Assembly (NCBI RefSeq): GCF_014650175.1
Contig: NZ_BMUL01000004.1
Location: forward strand, 248,001 to 312,000
From: Streptomyces termitum
Lineage (GTDB): Bacteria > Actinomycetota > Actinomycetes > Streptomycetales > Streptomycetaceae
DNA length: 64,000 nt
Direction of reading: 5' to 3'
The notes beneath the pieces were generated by a model. The model saw only the letters and a program-made list of their open reading frames with translations. It was not told the DNA's origin and did no database searches. The position numbers and the translations under genes are program-made. Positions 51,307 to 58,834 of this stretch are shown one piece after another; the first letter of the stretch is position 1; the number at the start of each line of letters is the position of its first letter.

Positions 51307-52323
51307 ATGGCCATGCCGCTCCGTCAGTCCGTCCGGGTCGGGACCTATCTCTTCGAACAGAAGCTCCGCAAGCGGGACAAGTTCCCGCTGATCGTCGAAC
51401 TGGAGCCGCTCTACGCCTGCAACCTCGCCTGCGAGGGGTGCGGCAAGATCCAGCACCCGGCGGGTGTCCTCAAGCAGCGCATGCCGGTCGCCCAGGCGGT
51501 CGGCGCGGTCCTGGAGTCCGGCGCCCCGATGGTCTCCATCGCCGGCGGCGAACCCCTGATGCACCCGCAGATCGACGAGATCGTGCGCCAGCTCGTCGCC
51601 CGCCGCAAGTACGTCTTCCTCTGCACCAACGCGATGCTGCTCCGCAAGAAGCTGGACAAGTTCACGCCCTCCCCGTACTTCGCCTTCGCCGTCCACATCG
51701 ACGGGCTGCGTGAGCGGCACGACGAGTCGGTGGCGAAGGAGGGCGTCTTCGACGAGGCCGTCGCCGCGATCAAGGAGGCGAAGCGGCGCGGGTTCCGGGT
51801 CACCACCAACTCGACCTTCTTCAACACCGACACCCCGCAGACCGTCATCGAGGTGCTGAACTTCCTCAACGACGACCTCCAGGTCGACGAGATGATGATC
51901 TCGCCCGCCTACGCCTACGAGAAGGCGCCCGACCAGGAGCACTTCCTCGGCGTCGAGCAGACCCGGGAGCTCTTCAGGAAGGCGTTCGCGGGCGGCAACC
52001 GCCGCCGCTGGCGGCTCAACCACTCGCCCCTCTTCCTCGACTTCCTGGAAGGGAAGGCGGACTTCCCCTGCACCGCCTGGGCGATCCCGAACTACTCCCT
52101 CTTCGGCTGGCAGCGCCCCTGCTACCTGATGAGCGACGGCTACGTCCCCACCTACCGCGAGCTCGTCGAGGAGACGGACTGGGACAAGTACGGCCGGGGC
52201 AAGGACCCGCGCTGCGCCAACTGCATGGCGCACTGCGGCTACGAACCCACCGCCGTGCTCGCCACCATGGGCTCGCTCAAGGAGTCGCTGCGGGCGGTCC
52301 GCGAGACCGTCTCCGGGAGCTGA
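51307..52323 (+). CDS. hpnH: HpnH, radical SAM adenosylhopane synthase
   Basis: 338 residues. The cluster-binding CX3CX2C is Cys38, Cys42, Cys45 in YACNLACEGCGKIQHP, followed by VSIAGGEPLMHP (GGE SAM motif). The C-terminal region has extra cysteines (PRCANCMAHCGYEP). It adds 5'-deoxyadenosine to hopene. ATG at 51307; an RBS AGGAGG ends the previous gene. Confidence 0.95.
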   Translation: MAMPLRQSVRVGTYLFEQKLRKRDKFPLIVELEPLYACNLACEGCGKIQHPAGVLKQRMPVAQAVGAVLESGAPMVSIAGGEPLMHPQIDEIVRQLVARRKYVFLCTNAMLLRKKLDKFTPSPYFAFAVHIDGLRERHDESVAKEGVFDEAVAAIKEAKRRGFRVTTNSTFFNTDTPQTVIEVLNFLNDDLQVDEMMISPAYAYEKAPDQEHFLGVEQTRELFRKAFAGGNRRRWRLNHSPLFLDFLEGKADFPCTAWAIPNYSLFGWQRPCYLMSDGYVPTYRELVEETDWDKYGRGKDPRCANCMAHCGYEPTAVLATMGSLKESLRAVRETVSGS

Positions 52324-52333
52324 GGGGCGGGCC

Positions 52334-53719
52334 ATGACGGACGGCTTCGACCTGCGGGCGCTGCTCGCCGAGCGCGGCGGCGAGCGGTACGACCTGCACG
52401 CCCGCCACCTCAACCCGCAGCTGCCCCGGATGCTCCACACCATCGGCTTCGACAAGGTCTACGAGCGGGCCGCCGGCGCCCACTTCTGGGACGCCGAGGG
52501 CAACGACCACCTCGACATGCTGGCCGGCTTCGGCGTCATGGGTCTCGGCCGGCACCACCCGGTGGTCCGCCGGGCCCTGCACGACGTGCTCGACGCGGAC
52601 CTCCCCGACCTCACCCGCTTCGACTGCCCGCCGCTGCCCGGCCTGCTCGCCGAGCGGCTGCTCGCCCACAGCCCCCACCTCGACCGGGTCTTCTTCGGCA
52701 ACAGCGGCACCGAGGCCGTCGAGACCGCCCTGAAGTTCGCCCGGTACGCCACCGGGCGGCCCAGGATCGTCTACTGCGCGCACGCCTTCCACGGCCTCAC
52801 CACCGGCGCCCTCTCCGTCAACGGCGAGGAGGGCTTCCGGGCCGGCTTCGACCCGCTGCTCCCGGACACCGCGATCGCCCTCGGCGACCTCGACGCCCTG
52901 GAGCGGGAGCTGCGCCGGGGCGACGTGGCGGCCTTCGTGGTGGAGCCGATCCAGGGCAAGGGCGTCCTGGAGTCCCCGCCCGGCTTCCTCGCCGCCGCGC
53001 AGGAGCTGCTGCGCCGGCACGGGGCGCTGCTGATCGCGGACGAGGTGCAGACCGGCCTCGGCCGCACCGGCGACTTCTACGCCTACCAGCACGAGGCGGG
53101 GGTGGAGCCGGACCTGGTCTGCGTCGCCAAGGCGCTCTCCGGCGGCTACGTGCCGGTCGGCGCCACCCTGGGCCGGGACCGGATCTTCAAGAAGGTCTAC
53201 TCGTCGATGGACCGGGTCCTGGTCCACTCGGCGAGCTTCGGCTCCAACGCGCAGGCGATGGCGGCCGGGCTCGCGGTCCTGGCGGTGATGGAGTCCGAGG
53301 GGACCGTCGCCCACGTGCGGCGGATCGGCGGACTGCTGAAGGGCCGCCTCGAAGAGCTGGTGCCCCGGTACGAGCTGCTGCACGAGGTGCGGGGCCGGGG
53401 CCTGATGATCGGCATCGAGTTCGGCCGGCCGACCTCGCTGGGGCTGCGCGGGCGCTGGACGATGCTCCAGGCGGCCCGCAAGGGGCTCTTCGCGCAGATG
53501 GTGGTGGTGCCGCTGCTCCAGCGGCACCGGATCCTCACCCAGGTCTCCGGGGACCACCTGGAGGTGATCAAGCTGATCCCGCCGCTGGTGATCGACGAGG
53601 CGGACGTGGACCGGTTCGTCACCGCCTTCACGGCGGTCATGGACGACGCCCACAACGGCGGCGGGCTGCTCTGGGACTTCGGGAAGACGCTGGTCAGGCA
53701 GGCGGTCGCGCAGCGCTGA
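52334..53719 (+). CDS. hpnO: HpnO, PLP aminotransferase (aminobacteriohopanetriol synthesis)
   Basis: 461 residues, class III aminotransferase. The PLP lysine is Lys266 in CVAKALSGGYVPVGA; FFGNSGTEAVETALKFAR binds the phosphate and LLIADEVQTGLGRTG carries the conserved Asp. It aminates the hopanoid side-chain aldehyde to give the 35-amino hopanoid. It follows hpnH by only 10 bases; the ispG and dxs genes found between these two in S. coelicolor (from memory) are absent here. Confidence 0.93.
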   Translation: MTDGFDLRALLAERGGERYDLHARHLNPQLPRMLHTIGFDKVYERAAGAHFWDAEGNDHLDMLAGFGVMGLGRHHPVVRRALHDVLDADLPDLTRFDCPPLPGLLAERLLAHSPHLDRVFFGNSGTEAVETALKFARYATGRPRIVYCAHAFHGLTTGALSVNGEEGFRAGFDPLLPDTAIALGDLDALERELRRGDVAAFVVEPIQGKGVLESPPGFLAAAQELLRRHGALLIADEVQTGLGRTGDFYAYQHEAGVEPDLVCVAKALSGGYVPVGATLGRDRIFKKVYSSMDRVLVHSASFGSNAQAMAAGLAVLAVMESEGTVAHVRRIGGLLKGRLEELVPRYELLHEVRGRGLMIGIEFGRPTSLGLRGRWTMLQAARKGLFAQMVVVPLLQRHRILTQVSGDHLEVIKLIPPLVIDEADVDRFVTAFTAVMDDAHNGGGLLWDFGKTLVRQAVAQR

Positions 53720-53737
53720 GCCGTACCGCCCGGGTTT

Positions 53738-53771
53738 TTGCCTCTGGGGCAAGAAACTTGCCTCAGAGGCA
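53738..53771 (+). promoter_or_regulatory. Tandem palindromes before the XRE-cupin gene
   Basis: TTGCC-TCTGG-GGCAA (53738-53752) and TGCCTC-A-GAGGCA (53759-53771), sharing TGCCTC half-sites about 20 bases apart. The second overlaps a possible -35 (TTGCCT 53758-53763; CGGAAT 17 bases later, then six bases to ATG 53793). Confidence 0.55.
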
Positions 53772-53792
53772 CGATCCTGGCGGAATGGACGC

Positions 53793-54422
53793 ATGGACCA
53801 CGTCCCCCGGGGCTCCGCCCCGGAAACCGCCGCTCCCGGCATCGTGCCCGACGTCGCCCCGCAGCTGCGGGCCCTGCGCCGGCGCCGGGGGCTCACCCTG
53901 GAGGCCGCCGCCCAGCGGGCCGGGCTCTCCCCGGCGCACCTCTCGCGCCTGGAGACCGGGAACCGGCAGCCCTCGCTGCCGATGCTGCTGGCCCTCGCCC
54001 GTATCTACGGTACGACGGTCGCCGAGCTGCTGGGGGAGACCCCGCCCGAACGGGACCCCGTCGTGCGGGCCGACCGCTCCGACCCGGTCGAGGCGGACGG
54101 CTGGATCTACCGGCAGGCCGGCGGCGCCGGCCGGGCCATGCAGTGCCTGCGGGTCCACGTGCCGTACGCCACCCGGGCCGACATCGTGCGCGTCCACCCC
54201 GGCGAGGAGTGGCTGCACGTCCTCGAAGGGCAGGTCCGGCTCGCGCTCGGCGAGACCGTGCACGTCCTCGACCCGGGGGACAGCGCGCACTTCGACTCGC
54301 TCACCCCGCACCGGATCGGCGCGGTCGGCCGGGCCGGCGCCGAGCTGCTGTTCGTCCACACGCTGATGCAGAGCCCCGCCGCCGAACTGTGCCTGGGCGG
54401 CGGCACCCCGCACTCCCGCTGA
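53793..54422 (+). CDS. XRE-family regulator with C-terminal cupin domain
   Basis: 209 residues. The HTH region is LRALRRRRGLTLEAAAQRAG followed by LSPAHLSRLETGNRQPSLPML. The cupin domain (about 110-195) has VHPGEEWLHVLEGQVRLALG and DSAHFDSLTPHRIGA, with the conserved Glu/His. Such proteins sense a small ligand in the cupin. It directly follows the hopanoid operon and precedes a small membrane protein with 21 bases between, as in other streptomycetes. Tandem palindromes upstream suggest autoregulation. Confidence 0.9.
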   Translation: MDHVPRGSAPETAAPGIVPDVAPQLRALRRRRGLTLEAAAQRAGLSPAHLSRLETGNRQPSLPMLLALARIYGTTVAELLGETPPERDPVVRADRSDPVEADGWIYRQAGGAGRAMQCLRVHVPYATRADIVRVHPGEEWLHVLEGQVRLALGETVHVLDPGDSAHFDSLTPHRIGAVGRAGAELLFVHTLMQSPAAELCLGGGTPHSR

Positions 54423-54443
54423 ACCCCCGAAGGGTTGGATCAC

Positions 54444-54599
54444 ATGTCTGAGAAGTCCGTCTCGGTCACCGGCGAGGAGCGCGGTGGCGGCAAGTTCCCC
54501 AAGGGGCTGGTCCTCCGCCTCTTCGCCTACCTGATCGCCGGGCACCTCTTCGCCGGCTTCCTCTACCTGCTCTTCATGCTCGGCGGGCAGAACCAGTAG
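54444..54599 (+). CDS. 51-residue membrane protein (DUF6126-like)
   Basis: Starts MSEKSVSVTGEERGGGKFPK and continues into one strong membrane helix (LRLFAYLIAGHLFAGFLYLLFML). GAAGGGTTGG lies before the ATG. It always seems to follow an XRE-cupin gene in streptomycetes, so it may be the membrane partner or effector of that regulator; no function is known to me. This gene is below the size of routine ORF calling. Confidence 0.8.
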   Translation: MSEKSVSVTGEERGGGKFPKGLVLRLFAYLIAGHLFAGFLYLLFMLGGQNQ

Positions 54600-54615
54600 C
54601 GGGGGCCGGGGCCGC

Positions 54616-55458
54616 TCACGCCCCGGTGAGCAGCCGCTCGCGCAGCCGCTCGCGGGTGCCGGGCGCCAGCTCCAGGCCCTCCGTGAGATAGGCGTCGACC
54701 GAGCCCCAGGTCGCGTCGATCGTCTCGAAGGCGGCCCGCAGGTACTCGATCCGGGCGTCGAAGAGGGGGCTCAGCAGCTCCATCACCTCGGGCGAGCGCT
54801 GCTCGCTCCCGGTGGAGGAGGAACGCCGCACCCGGTAGCGGCGGTGCGGCGCGTTCGACTTCACGTAGTCGGCCTCGATCGCCGGGCGCTCCACGCCCAG
54901 CGCGAGCAGGGTGACGGCGATGGAGAGCCCGGCGCGGTCCTTGCCCGCCGCGCAGTGCATCAGGGCCGGGACGGACTCCTCGGCCAGGGCGTGCAGGACC
55001 CGGCTGTGCTCGGGGGTCCGCTCCACCACCATCCGGCGGTACGACTCGGTCATCCGGGCCGCCGCCCGGCCCTCGGCCAGCAGCTCCCGCAGCTGCGCGA
55101 GGTCGCCCTCGCGGACCATCTTCCAGAACTCCTTGCCGTCGGCCGGGTCGCTCAGGGGTATGTTCACGTTCCGCACGCCGGGCAGCGCGACGTCCGGCCC
55201 CTCCAGCTTGGCGTCGGCGGCGTTGCGGAAGTCGAAGACCGTGTGCAGGCCGAGGCCGGTGAGGAAGGCCGCGTCGCTCTCCGTGGCGTCGGCGAGGTGG
55301 CCGCTGCGGAAGAGGACCCCGGGGCGCACGGCGCGCCCGTCGGCCGTCGGCAGGCCGCCCACGTCCCGGAAGTTGCGGACCTCCGCGAGCCGGGGCTCGC
55401 CGGGCTCGTAGCCGTCGTGCGCTTCGTGGGGCGGGACCTGCGGCAGCTGCTGCGTCAC
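54616..55458 (-). CDS. Tyrosine-specific protein phosphatase (PTP-Z/Y_phosphatase3 type)
   Basis: 280 residues. The P-loop is HCAAGKDRAG with Cys169 and Arg175 (CX5R). The N-terminal NFRDVGGLPTADGRAVRPG and LFRSGHLADATESDA are the usual lead-in of the bacterial/fungal tyrosine phosphatase family of MptpB type. Substrates may be phosphotyrosine or phosphoinositides. GTG at 55458 has AGGAG six bases upstream. Convergent with the DUF6126 gene. Confidence 0.9.
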   Translation of the reverse strand: MTQQLPQVPPHEAHDGYEPGEPRLAEVRNFRDVGGLPTADGRAVRPGVLFRSGHLADATESDAAFLTGLGLHTVFDFRNAADAKLEGPDVALPGVRNVNIPLSDPADGKEFWKMVREGDLAQLRELLAEGRAAARMTESYRRMVVERTPEHSRVLHALAEESVPALMHCAAGKDRAGLSIAVTLLALGVERPAIEADYVKSNAPHRRYRVRRSSSTGSEQRSPEVMELLSPLFDARIEYLRAAFETIDATWGSVDAYLTEGLELAPGTRERLRERLLTGA

Positions 55459-55780
55459 GGATGCTCCTGGGGTAGGCGTGCGGGAACCGGGACGGAAGAT
55501 CGGTTCCCTCCGCAATCATCCCGTCGGGAGGCGTTCCGGGACACCCCCTCGGACAGTAAGGGGTGATCTGTCCGTATTGATACTCATTGGGGTAACGCGC
55601 CCTGGTTGTAGGGGAGATGGGGTTCGGCGCGTGAGCAGCGTCATAAAAGTGACGGATCGTGGCCGACCGCCCGGTGCAACCGCCCCCGGCGAAAAGGGAA
55701 TCGAAGGACCGTCATCGACACAGGGTGACCGGAATTCCGGCCCCGAAGATCGCCCCGGAATGCCGGGCGAATTCCGCGGC
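55459..55780. other. Intergenic stretch without a supported gene
   Basis: Between the phosphatase start and the riboswitch promoter. It is less GC-rich than the rest. A 58-codon frame (GTG 55631 to TAG 55807) exists after a GGGGAGATGGGG sequence but has atypical codon use (ATA, AAA) and runs into the -10 box of the next promoter, so it is not called. Confidence 0.4.
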
Positions 55781-55810
55781 TTGTTCGCGCCGACCCGGCT
55801 CGTCTAGCGT
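55781..55810 (+). promoter_or_regulatory. Promoter of the riboswitch-controlled hydrolase
   Basis: TTGTTC (55781-55786), 18-base spacer, TAGCGT (55805-55810), placing the transcription start just ahead of the riboswitch. Confidence 0.55.
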
Positions 55811-55819
55811 CGCCGTCAA

Positions 55820-55998
55820 TCCGGTCGGACCGCCGAATCCTGCCACCGACCGGAATTCGATCCCATCCCAATGCCCGGCAGGAGCGGGGGACCCAAGGAA
55901 GTACGCCGGTCCCGCGACGCAGGACGGCTCGGGGTGAAGCCGCGTGAGAACGCGGCCGGACATCTCCAGTCCGAACCCGACAGCTCACCTCGCAGGCG
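55820..55998 (+). promoter_or_regulatory. ydaO/yuaA (c-di-AMP) riboswitch
   Basis: Matches the conserved blocks of the c-di-AMP riboswitch in order: CGCCGAATCCTGCC (55831), GGCAGGAGCGGGGGACCCA (from 55877), GGGGTGAAGC with the variable GC stem after it (from 55931), ACATCTCCAGTCCGAACCCG (from 55960) and AGCTCACCTCGCAGGCG (from 55982). It lies 18 bases before the ATG of a wall hydrolase, exactly the genomic setting of rpfA/swl genes in streptomycetes. High c-di-AMP normally switches the gene off. Confidence 0.92.
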
Positions 55999-56015
55999 AC
56001 GGAGAGGAATCCGCC

Positions 56016-57020
56016 ATGCCCGCGAAGGGTAAGCACCGCCGCCAGAAGACCACCTTCCTCACCCGCGGCCTGGCCGCCGCCGGCACCGGCGGCGCCGTCG
56101 TCGCCCTGCCGCTGATCGGCGCCACCGGCGCCCACGCCGCCGAGCAGGCCGCCCCGGCCGCCGCTCCCGCCGGCGTCGTCGCCGCCGCCGCCCAGGCCCC
56201 CGCGCAGGCCCCCGCGCAGGCCGCCCCGGCCGCCGCCGCGCACGTCGCCCCGGCCACGTACTCCGTCGTCGCCGGCGACTACCTGTCCAAGATCGCCGCC
56301 GAGCACGGCGTCACCGGCGGCTGGCAGAAGCTCTACGCCGACAACCGCCAGGTCGTCGGCGCGAACCCCTCGCTGATCTTCCCGGGCATGAAGCTCACCC
56401 TCGGCACCAAGAACCCCGCCAGGGCCGCCGCGCCCCAGGCCGCCACGCCGAAGACCGTGACGCCCCAGGCCGCCGAGCCCCGGGCCGAGCGGAGCACCGC
56501 CAAGGCCGAGCGGAAGGCCCCCGCCGCCACCGAGCAGACCCGCGCCTCCCGCTCCACCGAGCGCGCCGAGCAGGCCGCCCCGGTCACCCCGGCCGCCCCC
56601 GCGCAGGCCGCCTCCTCCGGCTGGGTCGCCCCGGTCGCCGGCGGCGTCTCCACCCCCTACCGGGCCTCCGGCTCCATGTGGTCCTCCGGCTACCACACCG
56701 GCGCCGACTTCATCGCCTCCACCGGCACCACCGTCCGCGCCGTCGGCGACGGCACGGTCGTCTCCGCCGGCTGGGGCGGCGCGTACGGCAACCAGGTCGT
56801 CATCCGCCACGCCGACGGCAACTACTCCCAGTACGCCCACCTCTCCTCCCTCTCCGTCTCCGCCGGGCAGACGGTGAACGGCGGCCAGCGGATCGGCCTC
56901 TCCGGCTCCACCGGAAACGTCACCGGCCCGCACCTCCACTTCGAGATCCGCACCTCCCCGAACTACGGCGCGGACATCGACCCGCTGGCCTACCTGCGCC
57001 AGCACGGCGTCTCCCTCTGA
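56016..57020 (+). CDS. Secreted LysM / M23 (LytM) peptidoglycan endopeptidase
   Basis: 334 residues. Signal peptide with KGKHRRQKTTFLTRGL start and AHA cleavage region (about 1-41), Ala/Pro linker, a LysM domain (YSVVAGDYLSKIAAEHGV..., about 80-130), a second Ala-rich linker, and a C-terminal M23 domain with zinc ligands His227 and Asp231 (GYHTGADF) and His306/His308 (GPHLHFEI). It cleaves wall cross-bridges. It belongs to the swl group of riboswitch-linked hydrolases in function; the exact swl letter is not assigned. GGAGAGGAATCCGCC precedes ATG. Confidence 0.95.
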   Translation: MPAKGKHRRQKTTFLTRGLAAAGTGGAVVALPLIGATGAHAAEQAAPAAAPAGVVAAAAQAPAQAPAQAAPAAAAHVAPATYSVVAGDYLSKIAAEHGVTGGWQKLYADNRQVVGANPSLIFPGMKLTLGTKNPARAAAPQAATPKTVTPQAAEPRAERSTAKAERKAPAATEQTRASRSTERAEQAAPVTPAAPAQAASSGWVAPVAGGVSTPYRASGSMWSSGYHTGADFIASTGTTVRAVGDGTVVSAGWGGAYGNQVVIRHADGNYSQYAHLSSLSVSAGQTVNGGQRIGLSGSTGNVTGPHLHFEIRTSPNYGADIDPLAYLRQHGVSL

Positions 57021-57036
57021 CCCGACGGCGCCTCAC

Positions 57037-57069
57037 GGAGGCCCGGCACCGACCCGGTGCCGGGCCTCC
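57037..57069 (+). terminator. Hairpin terminator after the M23 gene
   Basis: Perfect 15-bp stem, arms 57037-57051 and 57055-57069, three-base loop ACC. Confidence 0.8.
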
Positions 57070-57175
57070 GCCCTATTCCGGCTTGGCGGAATCTTTATCG
57101 GTGGCATATATCACCCACCGTCAACCCCTCCTTACGGTCGCGTAGGTCACATCCGAAAAGGAAGGATGTCCTGCC

Positions 57176-57979
57176 GTGGCAGACGATTCGAGATCAACAG
57201 ACATGAGCGCGTTCGGGTCATTCGGGTCGTACGCGGCGATCGGTGACAGCTTCACCGAGGGCGTCGGCGACCCCGGGCCCGACGGGACCTACGTCGGCTG
57301 GGCCGACCGCTTCGCGGTGCTCCTCGCCGACCAGCTCCCGGACCACCAGGAGTTCCGCTACGCCAACCTCGCCGTCCGCGGCAGGCTCCTCGACCAGATC
57401 GTGGCCGAACAGGTCCCGCGCGCCCGGGAACTCGCCCCCGACCTGGTCAGCTTCTGCGCCGGCGGCAACGACATCATCCGCCCCGGCACCGACCCCGACG
57501 ACGTCGCCGAGCGCTTCGAGCGGGCCGTGCGGGACCTCACCTCCGCCGTCGGCACCGTCATGGTCACCACCGGCTTCGACACCCGCGACATCCCCGTCCT
57601 CAAGCACCTGCGCGGCAAGATCGCCACCTACACGGCCCACGTCCGCGCCATCGCCGACCGCTACGACTGCCCGGTCCTCGACCTGTGGTCGCTGCGGTCC
57701 GTGCAGGACCGGCGCGCCTGGGACGACGACCGGCTGCACCTCTCGCCCGAGGGCCACACCCGGGTCGCGCTGCGCGCCGCCCAGGTCCTCGGCCTCCCGG
57801 TGCCCGCCGACCCCGACCAGCCGTGGCCCCCGATGCCGGTCCGCGGCACCCTGGAGGTCCGCCGCGACGACATCCACTGGGCCCGCGAGTACCTCGTCCC
57901 GTGGATCGGGCGACGGCTGCGCGGCGAGAGCTCCGGGGACCACGTCGAGGCCAAGCGCCCCGACCTCATGCCCCTGTAG
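57176..57979 (+). CDS. SGNH/GDSL-family hydrolase
   Basis: 267 residues. Block I YAAIGDSFTEGVGDPG has the nucleophile Ser25; the Asn block is FCAGGNDIIRPG; the catalytic pair is Asp185/His188 in DDDRLHLSPEGH. No signal peptide, so it is an intracellular esterase or lipase-like enzyme. GTG at 57176 is used (GGAAGGATG upstream); the ATG at 57203 is an alternative start. The last 14 bases overlap the convergent STM4011-like gene. Confidence 0.9.
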   Translation: MADDSRSTDMSAFGSFGSYAAIGDSFTEGVGDPGPDGTYVGWADRFAVLLADQLPDHQEFRYANLAVRGRLLDQIVAEQVPRARELAPDLVSFCAGGNDIIRPGTDPDDVAERFERAVRDLTSAVGTVMVTTGFDTRDIPVLKHLRGKIATYTAHVRAIADRYDCPVLDLWSLRSVQDRRAWDDDRLHLSPEGHTRVALRAAQVLGLPVPADPDQPWPPMPVRGTLEVRRDDIHWAREYLVPWIGRRLRGESSGDHVEAKRPDLMPL

Positions 57980-58829
57980 CCCCCGGGCCGCCGGCGGGGA
58001 TCCGCTCCAGGACCCCGCCGGCGAAGACGTCGTACAGCGGCAGCGACTCCAGGTGGACGTAGCCGATGTGGCAGTCGCAGACGGCGAGCGGGCAGGGCCG
58101 CGGCCGCAGCGCGGCCCGGTAGGAGCCGTCGTACAGGTTCCCCAGCTCCGCCCTGACGAAGTGGCAGCGCCGCACCGTCCCCTCCCCGTCCACCGACACC
58201 ACCGACTCGCCGGTCCGGCAGGGCAGCCCCGCCGACCGGTGCGGACGCCGGCTGTACGGGAACAGCGGGTCCACCGCCGTCCACGCCGCCGCCTCCGCGT
58301 CCGTGTACACGTGCCCCTCGGCCGCGTTCACCCACAGGTAGACATGGTCCGGCAGCGCGTCCCGCAGCCGCAGCGCGTGCTCCCGGTGCTCCGGCAGCCC
58401 CACGATCCCCACGCTGAACCGCACCCCGCGCGCCGCCAGCTCCCGCGCCTTGCCGAGGAACCGCTCGTACGGCGTCTGGCCCGGGTGGTAGGTGCACCAC
58501 AGGGCCAGCGCGTCCAGGTCGGCCTCCTCCAGCCACCCGGTCCGGCAGCTCAGATTGGTCTGGATCGCCACCCGCTCCACCTGCGGCAGCCGCGACAGCT
58601 CCACCATCGCCCGCCGGTACCAGGAGCGGACCAGGCCCTCGCCCCACGGCGTGAACAGGATCCGCAGCCGGTCCCCGTCCTGCCCGGCGGCCCAGCCGGT
58701 GAACCGCTCCAGGGCCGCCCGGTCCGCCCGCAGCGTCTCCGGCCGGTCCCGCCGCTTGGCGAAGGGGCAGTACGGGCAGTCGTAGTCGCAGGAGGCCAGC
58801 GGCCCCCGGTACAGCAGCGTCAGGTCCAC
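57966..58829 (-). CDS. STM4011-family radical SAM protein
   Basis: 287 residues. The CX3CX2C iron-sulfur motif is Cys14, Cys18, Cys21 in SCDYDCPYCPFAK, right at the N-terminus. Later cysteines in RRCHFVRAELGN and RPCPLAVCDCHIGYVH could bind a second (auxiliary) cluster, as in SPASM-type enzymes that act on peptides or proteins. It is the last gene of the five-gene STM4015-STM4011 run, five bases after the STM4012 gene. Function unknown in any organism to my knowledge. GTG at 58829. Confidence 0.85.
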   Translation of the reverse strand: MDLTLLYRGPLASCDYDCPYCPFAKRRDRPETLRADRAALERFTGWAAGQDGDRLRILFTPWGEGLVRSWYRRAMVELSRLPQVERVAIQTNLSCRTGWLEEADLDALALWCTYHPGQTPYERFLGKARELAARGVRFSVGIVGLPEHREHALRLRDALPDHVYLWVNAAEGHVYTDAEAAAWTAVDPLFPYSRRPHRSAGLPCRTGESVVSVDGEGTVRRCHFVRAELGNLYDGSYRAALRPRPCPLAVCDCHIGYVHLESLPLYDVFAGGVLERIPAGGPGATGA

Positions 58830-58834
58830 GGCCG

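Noticed and set aside
48136..52455. 1439-codon open frame on the minus strand
   Set aside because: Antisense to shc, hpnG and hpnH, low-complexity product; a GC artefact.
55631..55807. 58-codon frame before the riboswitch
   Set aside because: Poor codon use for this genome and its stop overlaps the -10 of the riboswitch promoter.
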